Source: Silvimonas sp. JCM 19000
GTDB lineage: Bacteria > Pseudomonadota > Gammaproteobacteria > Burkholderiales > Chitinibacteraceae
DNA length: 7,786 bases
Reading direction: 5' to 3'
Assembly (NCBI GenBank): GCA_001313065.1
Contig: BBFD01000194.1
Location: forward strand, 1-7,786
Shown: positions 1 to 6,589 of the stretch, one piece after another
Position numbering within the stretch: position 1 is the first letter of the stretch
Layout: the number at the start of each line of letters is the position of its first letter
The notes under the pieces: generated by a model
What the model was told of the DNA's origin: nothing
Database searches by the model: none
Seen by the model: only the letters and a program-made list of their open reading frames with translations
Made by a program: the position numbers and the translations under genes

Positions 1-873
1 ATGCGTTGCACCGCGACGGTCTGATCGGCTGCCGGTTGCGCCAGATCGGGCCGGGCGCCGGTGCCGCGTAACACGATCATCTTCTGCAATAAATCAAACC
101 AGAACGGCGCGCCAAACATGGCCGCCAGCGCCGTCACCCCCCAACCACACAGCATCAGCAAAATGCCGCCAAAATGATGCAGCGAGGCCAGCCGGGTATC
201 CGTCCAGCCCAAGGGCAGACTGGCCAGATTCTGAATCGCCTGCACCGCATTGTCGGCGCTGGCATTCTGGTACAACTCGGGCTTGATGCTGCCATTGGTC
301 CACAGCGTATGAAACAGATACAGGCTATCCACATTGAGCAGCGCCGCCAGCGCCATGGCCACAAAGAAAGTGATGATTTGCTGGCGCTGTTTATAGCGGC
401 CACTCACGCGTTCCATGCTGTGATCAAACCATTGCGCCAGACCCGCCACCACACGCGCTTCTTCGCCTTGGGCCTCGCGCAGCACGCCAGCCAGAAAGGT
501 GCGCAATTGCGGGTCCGCAATGGTGTCGGTCAGCTCGGGCACGGCATTTTGTTGCTGGCTCTGGCGCAGGATGTCGAGTAGCGCGCTGGCAAACTGGCGC
601 GACGGGATATACGCCGGTTTGTATTTAAGGTCGGCGGCCGTGGCTGCCTTGCCATCGCCCAGCGGATTGACCCGCGCATGGTTGTACAACGCCAGGGCCA
701 GCCCACCCATTTGCGGGTCGTTCAGCATGTCTTTGACCGCATCCAGCAGCGTATTGGCGCGTAATTTAAAGAAGCTGGCGATGGCCTCGTTAACGCTGCT
801 CACAATCAGACTGACCGAAAAAATAACAGAACGCCATACCGGCGATGACTTCAAGTACGGTGCTGCCAAACAT
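1..873 (-). CDS. Conserved membrane protein of unknown function, 3'-partial, one frameshift
   Basis: The minus strand encodes at least 290 residues starting MFGSTVLEVIAGMAFCYF and running off the left edge. GGAG lies 7 bases before the ATG, which supports this start. The start frame closes soon after an A6 run at 818-823. Dropping one base there gives SVSLIVSSVNEAIASFFKL and an open frame to position 1. Hydrophobic segments are visible at the N-terminus (about residues 5-30), in the middle (IITFFVAMALAALLNV) and near the visible end (ILLMLCGWGVTALAAMF), so it is probably an inner-membrane protein with a soluble stretch between the first two segments. I recognise the N-terminal pattern (FGSTVLEV...VSSxNEAIAS) as that of a conserved proteobacterial hypothetical family but know no function. 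It diverges from the transporter gene at 982 across 108 bp with no clear promoter. Confidence 0.8.
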
Positions 874-981
874 GGGAAAACTCCGCGAGCCTGTTGCGCG
901 CGAGCATACCACCGCGCCAGCGCCACGACAGCCAGGCGCGGTTGTAACATAGCTGTCTTTGATCGCCGGTAGCCTCGCCGC

Positions 982-1999
982 ATGCTGCTCAATACTGCCC
1001 AACCTTATGCCATTGAATCCGCCGGGCTGGTCTGCGGATTTTTGTGCTCGCCTGCCACCACGCCGCATCCGGTAGACGCCGCCGAGGCGCTGGCGTGGCT
1101 GGCTTTGCCGCCCGAGCAGACCGAGGGGTTTTTTTGTGGCTCCATCTGAATTTGTCGCAAGCGTCGACTGAAGCTGGATTCGCGAACATCTGGATTTGCC
1201 GGAGGCGTTTCATGAATCGCTGCATCAAGCCAGCCGCTCCTCGCGCGTGGAGCAAGAGGGCGATGCGCTGCTGGCGGTGATGAATGATGTGCTGTTTGAG
1301 TTCTCGTTTGAGGCCACCGACATTTCGACCTTGTGGGTCAGTCTGGAAAGCCGCTTGGTGGTCAGCGCCCGCACGCGGCCGCTGCGTTCGATTGATCGTT
1401 TGCGCGAGGCGGTCAAGAAAGGCGAAATCCTGCGTTCACCGGTGGATTTGATGGTGCGTTTGCTCAGCTTGCAGGTCAAAGTGCTGGAGCAGATCGTGCG
1501 CGACGCGGTGATCGAGGTCGACAATATCGAGGACCGCTTGCTGGCCGAACGGCTGCAAAGCCGCCGGGTTAATCTGGGCGCGTTGCGGCGGGTGATGGTG
1601 CGGCTGCAGCGGCTACTGGCGCCGGAACCGGCAGCCTTGTTCCGCTTGCTGAACAAGCCACCGCATTGGGTGGCAGAAGAAGATGTGCTCGATTTGCGCC
1701 AGTCCACCGAAGAATTTGCCGCCGTGCTGAACGACATGAGCGCGTTGCAGGAAAGGATCAAGTTGCTGCAGGAAGAGATCGCGGCACGCATCAATGAACA
1801 GGACAACCGCAGCCTGTTCGTACTGACCGTGGTCACGGTCCTGGCGCTGCCGTTCAATATTATTGCCGGGCTGCTCGGCATGAACGTCGGCGGCATCCCG
1901 CTGGCGCAACACGCGCATGGCTTCTGGATCGTGGTGGCGATCGTCGCCGTGTTTACCGCAACAGTGGCGTTCTTTGCGCTCAAACGCTGGCGGAGCTGA
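982..1999 (+). CDS. ZntB/CorA-family metal ion transporter, two frameshifts
   Basis: Repaired product is about 338-339 residues, the usual size for ZntB/CorA-type divalent cation transporters of the inner membrane. The N-terminal cytoplasmic part carries WLHLNLSQAS, like the WLHLN of E. coli ZntB. A helical stalk follows (IVRDAVIEVDNIEDRLL onward). At the C-terminus are two membrane helices: TM1 LFVLTVVTVLALPFNIIAGL, the family signature GMNVGGIP near residue 300, then TM2 WIVVAIVAVFTATVAFFAL and a basic end KRWRS. The ATG at 982 has only a weak ribosome site (GGTAG). Two breaks interrupt it: the T7 run at 1129-1135 (frame needs 5 or 8) and one missing base at 1174-1175 before TGGATTCGC. ZntB is a proton-driven zinc importer and CorA a magnesium channel. 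GGIP after GMN favours ZntB, but the metal is not provable here. Confidence 0.9.
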
Positions 2000-2032
2000 G
2001 CATTTCCGCGCTACCCCGGCCACAGCGCATAG

Positions 2033-2050
2033 GGTGGGTCTAGACCCACC
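2033..2050. repeat. 18-bp perfect CTAG-centred palindrome
   Basis: GGTGGGTCTAGACCCACC is its own reverse complement. It lies 33 bases after the transporter stop, with no T-tract behind it, so it is not a standard terminator. A shortened relative sits at 2115-2124. The flanks (ATAGG before, ATT after) are partly shared by both, which suggests copies of a dispersed intergenic repeat. Confidence 0.6.
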
Positions 2051-2067
2051 ATTCAAAGCCGACTAAC

Positions 2068-2093
2068 AAAAAACGCGAACGTTTCCTTTTTTT
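2068..2093 (+). terminator. Weak candidate terminator of the transporter gene
   Basis: A short stem AAACG/CGTTT with loop CGAA (2071-2084) is followed by CC and T7 (2087-2093). A run of A residues precedes the stem, so it could work in both directions. The stem is only 5 bp and A/U rich, so this is a tentative call. It lies about 70 bases after the stop codon at 1999. Confidence 0.3.
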
Positions 2094-2114
2094 CTCTGCC
2101 CACTTTGCCCGATA

Positions 2115-2124
2115 GGTCTAGACC
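2115..2124. repeat. Second, shorter CTAG palindrome
   Basis: GGTCTAGACC is a perfect 10-bp palindrome about 75 bases after the 18-bp one. Aligned, this copy reads ATAGG-TCTAGACCCGCC where the first reads ATAGGGTGGGTCTAGACCCACC, as if the left arm had lost about five bases. It looks like a decayed copy of the same unit. Confidence 0.45.
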
Positions 2125-2143
2125 CGCCCAATAGGTTTACCGC

Positions 2144-2163
2144 TGTAAGAAAATTCCCTTACA
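2144..2163. promoter_or_regulatory. Inverted repeat TGTAAG-N8-CTTACA, possible operator
   Basis: TGTAAG (2144-2149) and CTTACA (2158-2163) are perfect 6-bp arms around an AT-rich 8-base spacer, a geometry typical of dimeric regulator sites. A weak minus-35-like TTGTCA follows at 2177-2182, with no convincing minus-10 at the right distance (TACAGC at 2200-2205 is the best). It may control the small ORF at 2323. No regulator can be named. Confidence 0.3.
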
Positions 2164-2235
2164 AATCCCAACAGGGTTGTCAGTTTTCTGCTTTCAGATT
2201 ACAGCGTAACCCTATGTATTTATTGAATATTTTTT

Positions 2236-2255
2236 TACCAGGAGCCGTCCTGGTA
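2236..2255 (+). promoter_or_regulatory. Perfect 8-bp stem hairpin in the leader of the small ORF
   Basis: TACCAGGA (2236-2243), loop GCCG, TCCTGGTA (2248-2255). A T7 run lies before the stem on the plus strand and none follows it in either direction, so it is not an intrinsic terminator. It buries an AGGAG motif, though no start codon is suitably placed for that motif. It sits 67 bases before the ATG at 2323, so a role in leader RNA structure is possible. Confidence 0.4.
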
Positions 2256-2322
2256 CACAGCCTTGGGCAGACACGCGAAGATGCGCCTTATCAAATCCCG
2301 GCCTTCTTCAAGGACTATCGCC

Positions 2323-2451
2323 ATGCTGTTCAAGCCCCATCGTGCCAAGAGCTACAAAGCCAGCCGTACCCCGGTGCGCCGTCGTGTCGGTGCGGTTGCG
2401 GCGCAGCGACAACCCTTGCCCGCGCTGGCCTGGCGCAAGCGCGCCGAGTAA
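2323..2451 (+). CDS. Small strongly basic protein, 42 residues, function unknown
   Basis: ATG at 2323 is preceded by AAGGA at 7 bases spacing. The product starts MLFKPHRAKSYKASR and ends WRKRAE, with about a dozen Lys/Arg residues and very few acidic ones. Third codon positions are mostly G or C, as in neighbouring genes, which supports coding in this frame over the overlapping frame that opens at 2214. There is no signal peptide or membrane segment. The charge suggests nucleic-acid or ribosome binding, but it does not match L34, L36 or other small ribosomal proteins I know. The frame is open upstream to an ATG at 2263, but the ribosome site favours 2323. It may be spurious. Confidence 0.5.
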   Translation: MLFKPHRAKSYKASRTPVRRRVGAVAAQRQPLPALAWRKRAE

Positions 2452-2490
2452 TCGGCCTGACTTGATCGCGCCATAAAATCTACTGCGCTT

Positions 2491-2520
2491 TGATTCCTCT
2501 CGATTCCTGTTGATTTGCAA
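2491..2520. repeat. Three tandem 10-base units
   Basis: TGATTCCTCT, CGATTCCTGT and TGATTTGCAA follow one another directly. The first two differ at two positions and the third keeps the GATT core and the period. The array lies in the 115-base gap between the small ORF and the b561 gene. One-turn spacing of a GATT core could be a regulator binding array or simple slippage. Confidence 0.35.
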
Positions 2521-2566
2521 CTGTGTGGCCACGCCAGCGGCGCCGCCCCGTTGCTGGAGTATTGCC

Positions 2567-3164
2567 ATGACTATCGCAAATGCACAGATTGCTTTTAATG
2601 CCACCTGCATCGACTGCGGCCAATGTGACGTGCTCGATGCCGCCCCGGTAGTGGCCCCCAAGCGTTACGACGCGTTATCGCGCACGCTGCACTGGGTGTT
2701 TGCAGTCGCCATCATTTACGCCAGCGTGGCCGGTTATTCGATGCATATCGTCACCAATCCGATGCTGCATTCTTTCTTGTCGCAAATGAATATGTCGCTG
2801 GCCACCGTGCTGATCATGCTGTTTCCGCTACGGCTGATCTGGAAGCTGGTGCGCACCGAGCCCGAACCCGTCGCCAGCATCCCGACCAGGCAGCAAAAAA
2901 ATTGCGCACATCGCGCACAACGTGTTGTACGGCCTGATTGCCTGGGTGTTGATTACGGGTTTTGTGATGGTGCCGCACGGCTACAACCTGTTCTGGACCA
3001 TCCCGATCCGCACGCCGTTTGAAGAAGGCGCCATGACGCATGCCTTCAATGTGGCGCATCGGATAGGCTGCATGACGCTGGCCAGCATGGTGTTGCTGCA
3101 TGTTGCCGCGGCGCTCAAACATCAGTTTGTGTCACGTAATGGCGTGCTGGACCGCATGTTGTGA
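2567..3164 (+). CDS. Cytochrome b561-family membrane protein, one frameshift
   Basis: Repaired product is 198 residues with four membrane helices, as in bacterial cytochrome b561 (CybB type), which binds heme b and passes electrons from quinol in the inner membrane. Helix 1 begins LHWVFAVAII (His42). Helix 2 is MSLATVLIMLFPLRLIW, helix 3 NVLYGLIAWVLITGFVMV, helix 4 RIGCMTLASMVLLHV. His42, His164 and His178 match three family heme ligands. The residue aligned with the helix-2 ligand is Asn75. The N-terminus has an extra CIDCGQC (Cys14, 17, 20) before helix 1. The start has GGAG at 7 bases, and a CCAGC/GCTGG stem (2534-2557) overlaps that site and may mask it. The break is at the A7 run 2895-2901, where six restores KIAHIAHNVLYGL. 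It ends 15 bases from the convergent acetyltransferase. Confidence 0.88.
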
Positions 3165-3179
3165 GCTGACGCGACCGCC

Positions 3180-3692
3180 CTATAAAGCAATGCTGTAGAA
3201 ATTGAGCGGGTGGTCGATACCGGGAATTTCGATCACGCGCTCAAATACAAAGCCGACGCGCTGGAGCAAGCGGCCCGAGGCAATGTGCTCGCGATCGGTA
3301 ATCGCCACCACCCGTTGCAGATTTTTTTTGTCTGGCGGCCCCACGCCAGCCAGGCGCGTGCGGCTTCACTGGCGTAACCCTGGCCTTCAAATTGTGGCAA
3401 CAGGGCGTAGCCCAGATCGACGTCATCAAGGCCGGCGCGCTTGATCAGTCCGCTCATGCCGAGCAGTGCGCCATCGTCAGTCCGCACCATCACCCATAAA
3501 CCGAAGCCGGTTGCGGCGTACATGGCCAGCGGACCGTCCTGGATATAACGCTGCGCATCGCTTTCATTGCGGACTTTTTTTTGTCGCCAATAAACTGCAA
3601 CCAGCCGGGCTGTTGAGCAATTGCACGATAAATCCGGCGTCGTCGCGCGTAATCGGGCGCAGGGTCAGGCGTTCGGTGGTGATGGGCGTCAT
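3180..3692 (-). CDS. GNAT-family N-acetyltransferase (RimJ/RimL-like), three frameshifts
   Basis: Repaired product is about 169 residues. It starts MTPITTERLTLRPITRDDA, the usual opening of RimJ/RimL-type acetyltransferases, which transfer acetyl from acetyl-CoA to an amine. The middle reads GFGLWVMVRTDDGALLGMSGL, then DLGYALLPQFEGQGYASEA, the core strand plus the acetyl-CoA loop (Q/R-x-x-G-x-G/A form seen as EGQGYA). The C-terminus has IASGRLLQRVGFVFERVI, the conserved last helix and strand. Breaks: 3605-3606, one missing base (SPGWLQFIGDK restored); T8 at 3575-3582, where six gives GDKKVRNESDAQRYI; T8 at 3322-3329, where six gives QTKNLQRVVAITDRE. The stop is TAG at 3180-3182. No good ribosome site precedes the start, which is chosen by family alignment. 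The substrate cannot be told. Confidence 0.88.
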
Positions 3693-3756
3693 GGGGCTAA
3701 TCTGGCGGGCAAGGAAAACGGCTATGGTGCAAGCGTATGCGCCGCGCTGGCAAGCC

Positions 3757-3794
3757 AACGGCGCAGCTCCTTGCGGAGTCTGCGCCGTTTTTTT
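3757..3794 (+). terminator. Strong intrinsic terminator facing plus, no plus gene ahead
   Basis: AACGGCGCAG (3757-3766) pairs perfectly with CTGCGCCGTT (3781-3790). Inside, CTCC pairs with GGAG around loop TTGC, with one bulged T, giving a 14-bp stem. T7 (3788-3794) follows on the plus strand. Read on minus, the stem is followed by GGCTTGCC, so it does not look like a normal stop for the PRC-barrel gene upstream on that strand. The nearest plus gene ends at 3164, beyond the antisense acetyltransferase. It may end readthrough or antisense RNA, or a small RNA from about 3693-3794. Confidence 0.8.
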
Positions 3795-3854
3795 GCGTTC
3801 CCACTTATCAGAGGAGTGCGCGCGCCCTGTGACCGGGGCCGTGCGCATTACGCG

Positions 3855-4283
3855 TTAAAGCTGGCTTAGCTGGATTTTTTTCGGCTGCTTTTCGTATTCA
3901 AACTTCGGCAAGGCCTTGAGTGCGTCTTTGCTGGCACCGGTCAGTACAAATTTGCCGTCGTTGGTGGTGAACTGGTCCACCGGAATGGCCACGTCATGGC
4001 GCGCCACACCCAGGAAACCGCCCACGCCGATCACGGCAAACGACAGCGACTTGTCCGGGGCCACGATCACATCTTCGACCTTACCGATCTTCTCGTTCTG
4101 GTCGTTGTAGACGTCCTTGCCCAGCACGCTTTTCTTCACGCTCCAGCCATTAACGATCAGTTGTTCTTGCTCGACGGTCACCCCCAGCGTGCTGCGGCCA
4201 GCAACAGCGGCAGTAGCGGGCAGGGCGGCGCCAAGACTGGCGGCAAACAGGGCGGCGATCACAGCATTCTTCTTCAGGGACAT
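3855..4283 (-). CDS. Exported PRC-barrel domain protein, intact
   Basis: 142 residues, read through without a break. The first 25 or so form a Sec signal peptide: MSLKKN, a hydrophobic core AVIAALFAASLGAAL, then PATA with likely cleavage after residue 25 (or after AVA at 28). The mature part holds one PRC-barrel domain, about residues 48-106: VLGKDVYNDQNEKIGKVEDV, then LSFAVIGVGGFLGV and RHDVAIP. The tail is KKIQLSQL. PRC-barrel domains are small beta-barrel adaptor modules found in photosystem subunit H and RimM. Many proteobacteria have such secreted stand-alone versions with no assigned job. GGAG lies 8 bases before the ATG. An A7/T7 run at 3875-3881 lies in the gene without breaking it. 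It sits between the transducer and acetyltransferase on the same strand, with gaps of 128 and 162 bases. Confidence 0.92.
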   Translation of the reverse strand: MSLKKNAVIAALFAASLGAALPATAAVAGRSTLGVTVEQEQLIVNGWSVKKSVLGKDVYNDQNEKIGKVEDVIVAPDKSLSFAVIGVGGFLGVARHDVAIPVDQFTTNDGKFVLTGASKDALKALPKFEYEKQPKKIQLSQL

Positions 4284-4411
4284 AGCGGGTACTCCGTTTT
4301 AATGTGTCCCCAGTATTGCTGCAGCGCAGCGCGGCCAGTAGCGTCATCTGGCCGAGTTGCCTGTAGGCCATCCAGCTTGCCGTGTCCGGGCGTTTCCGAT
4401 GCGGCGGCGCT

Positions 4412-6210
4412 TTAGCCCAGCAATTGGCTGGCGTCGATGCCCAGGCGCAAATTGCCCCAATGGCGGCCGCTGATATAAATCGGCAAATCTACTTCGGTCA
4501 TGATTTCGCCGGTATCGCGCATATAGGTTTGCAACAAAAAAGCGCTGGGTATTGGCCGCGGCACGTTTGCCGGACGCGTCGCTAAACATGCGCTTATTGC
4601 GGCTGGTGCGCAAATCGCTATCGGCGTCGCCGGTGGGTGGTTTGCTGAACCAGCTGTTATTGACCGGGCAAAACGCCTGGGTATTCAACATAAAGGCCAC
4701 TTTGCCGCCTTTGACATCGCGCACCAGCTGATCGCATTCCGGCTGGCATTGCTCGTTCATGGCGTCGATATAGCGCGCGTTATATTGCTGCGGTTTGGTG
4801 CCCGGGATAGGCGTCAGATTCTGATCGAACAAATCAATACCGCGATCGGCCAGCGCCTGCATTCGCGTCTGCAATACATCGCGCGCTTTAAGCGCTCGAT
4901 TAATTACATGGTCCAGATCGCCATGCCCCAAGACAAAGGTGCCGATCATTTCTTGCACGCGTTCAGTCAAGACCGCCAGATCACGCGTGGCGGTGGAAGC
5001 TTGCACCATGCGGGTACTGATTGATTCCGCGTCAGCATGAATTTGCGCCACGCGCCGATTGGTGCCGGCATTGTTATCGGCCACGGCCTGCAAATGGGTG
5101 GCGATACCACTCAGGCTGTGGCTGGTGGTTTCAAAATCGCCCACCATGGTACTGAAGTGATCGCACGCATTGATAATGCCGGTGCGCGTGGTGTCGGTGC
5201 TTGCGTTGATGCGCTGGGTATGCACGTGGATATTGTCGACTTCGTGCAGCATCGAATCCATATTGCCGCCGATTTCTTCCGTGGCCACGCGTACTTTCTC
5301 GGCCAGTTTGCGCACCTCATCGGCAACAACGGCAAAGCCGCGACCGGTTTCGCCGGCGCGGGCGGCTTCAATGGCGGCATTCAATGCCAGCAAATTGGTT
5401 TGATCCGAAATTTCCTTGATAAACCCGACAATTGATTTAATGCCGACTGAGCGATCTTTGAGCTCGGTCACCACTTTATTAAAGTCGTCCAGCAATGCGG
5501 TGATGCCGCTGATACTGGCGCTGGCGGCACGCAATTCGGCGGTCGAAGTGCGCGCCAGTTCGAGGTTTTGTTCGGTGCTGTCGGCAATGCCGCGCGTTTC
5601 GTGCGACACCATATCGACATTGGCGGCGGCGGCATTGCTTTCGTCCTGGACTTCCTGCGCAAAGCGGGCCTGATTGGCGGTGCTGGCGCTGGAATCATCC
5701 ACATTTTTTAAGCAAGCGGGTGGATTCCACCGCAATCTTGACCGTAAGCGATTGCACCGCGGCAATCATCTCGCGTTGCCGCTGCAAAAAGCGGTTGTAG
5801 CTATTGGCCAATTGGTGGATTTCGTCATGGGTCATGGTCGCCATATCGCGCGACAAATCGCCGGTGCCGCTATTGGCTTCGTCCAGCGCCGCAATCATGG
5901 TTTTGAGCGGGCGTACCACCAGATGGCGCAAATACCAGACCATAAAGGCGGTCAAGGCAAAGGAGGCCACGCCTACCCATAAAGCCAGTTGTTGCAATGT
6001 ATGCACGCGGGCCTGCAAGGCCGCGCTGGCGGCGGGGCTGACTTGCTGGCGCTGCAATTCGGCCAGAATATCTTGCCCGCTTGACCACGCCACATAGACA
6101 AAAGCCAGTTGCAGCAACACCAGAATAAACAGGCTGGCGAATTTGCGGCTTAGCGTGTTGAACGCAATTTTTTTTCAAGCTCGATATAAGCTTGTTTAAA
6201 AAAAATCCAT
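4412..6210 (-). CDS. Methyl-accepting chemotaxis protein with C-terminal sensor region, four frameshifts
   Basis: Repaired product is about 597-598 residues. Order: TM1 (about 24-42, [19 protein letters not shown]), a short periplasmic loop of about 30 residues, TM2 (75-94), HAMP (95-150), coiled coil, the signalling tip at 262-302 ([34 protein letters not shown]), then an extra region of about 145 residues. That region has [31 protein letters not shown] and [11 protein letters not shown], matching a C-terminal sensor I know from betaproteobacterial transducers. The tiny periplasmic loop suggests sensing is cytoplasmic. There is no CheR-binding pentapeptide at the end (SQLLG). GGGAG lies 5 bases before the ATG. 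Breaks: A8 at 6198-6205 (needs 7), T8 at 6168-6175 (needs 6 or 9), T6 at 5704-5709 (needs 5), A6 at 4536-4541 (needs 5). The ligand is unknown. Confidence 0.93.
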
Positions 6211-6265
6211 TGGTACTCCCGTCAATCGGCGATGTTGCTGGCCGGCGTGCGTATATAAGCGCGCG

Positions 6266-6294
6266 ATTATGTTTGAGAGCCTCAATCATTGAAA
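6266..6294 (-). promoter_or_regulatory. Candidate sigma-70 promoter of the chemotaxis gene
   Basis: On the minus strand, TTTCAA (6294-6289) and CATAAT (6271-6266) are separated by 17 bases. The minus-10 matches TATAAT at five of six positions and the minus-35 is weak at three of six. Transcription would start near 6259 and give a leader of about 50 bases. No flagellar sigma-28 motif was seen. Confidence 0.35.
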
Positions 6295-6537
6295 GTGTTG
6301 CAACGACTTTTTTTTCGCTGGTTCAAGGCAGTAATCACACAAACGGTAGGGTCTTTAGGGGCAGGCTTAACCCAGTCCGGATGCGGCTTTCAGCCTCATG
6401 ACACCAGCATAACCACGGCGCGGGCATTAATTAGATATATAGCCAAAAGCCAGCCTTTGAACCTGGCGCTAATTGACCCCGCTATGCATTTAACTGCCCG
6501 GCGCCATTAAAGGCCGCCAATTACGAAATAAAATTAC
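6295..6537. other. Gene-free stretch between transducer promoter and oxidoreductase terminator
   Basis: No reading frame here has a good ribosome site or family resemblance. It contains a T8 run at 6308-6315 just after the palindrome GTTGCAAC (6299-6306), an inverted-repeat region at 6417-6505, and an AT-rich patch ATTAATTAGATATATAG around 6427-6442. It could hold a small RNA or a decayed repeat. Confidence 0.5.
6417..6505. repeat. Intergenic inverted repeat, possible structured RNA
   Basis: GGCGCGGGCA (6417-6426) pairs with TGCCCGGCGCC (6495-6505), with one bulged base. Inside are AATTAG/CTAATT (6429-6434, 6469-6474) and GCCAG/CTGGC (6449-6453, 6463-6467). The 89-base unit could fold as a branched hairpin. 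No terminator directly follows it on plus. Confidence 0.35.
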
Positions 6538-6567
6538 AAAAAAAAGACGGGCGCCTGGCCCGTCTTT
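6538..6567 (-). terminator. Intrinsic terminator of the quinone oxidoreductase gene
   Basis: Read on minus, AAAGACGGGC (6567-6558), a 5-base loop, then GCCCGTCTTT (6552-6543) form a perfect 10-bp stem that continues into T8 (6545-6538). It begins 22 bases after the stop codon at 6590. This is a textbook rho-independent terminator. Confidence 0.9.
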
Positions 6568-6589
6568 GTTGTTTTAACCGACCGGATGA

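Noticed and set aside
1225..1983. Long antisense reading frame opposite the transporter gene, 252 codons
   Set aside because: It is Ser/Arg/Thr-rich with no family resemblance and mirrors a well-supported transporter frame.
2214..2465. Reading frame MYLLNIFLPG... overlapping the small basic ORF
   Set aside because: No ribosome site before its ATG, it runs through the leader hairpin, and its second half is Cys-rich out-of-frame sequence of the better supported ORF at 2323.
2895..2901. Programmed frameshifting at A7 in the b561 gene
   Set aside because: No stimulatory structure was identified after the run, and the same kind of break occurs in five unrelated genes here, so a general error is simpler.
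4333..4353. GGCCAG/CTGGCC inverted repeat as terminator of the chemotaxis gene
   Set aside because: Only a 6-bp stem with a 9-base loop and no T-tract on either strand.
5037..5435. Plus-strand frame of 132 codons inside the chemotaxis gene
   Set aside because: It is the shadow of the highly conserved signalling tip on the minus strand.
6252..6257. TATATA as a minus-10 element for the chemotaxis gene
   Set aside because: No minus-35-like sequence at 16-18 bases; the CATAAT site at 6266-6271 has better spacing.
6299..6315. GTTGCAAC plus T8 as a plus-strand terminator
   Set aside because: The arms leave no room for a proper loop and the flanking AAAGT/ACTTT stem is only 5 bp, with no plus gene upstream.
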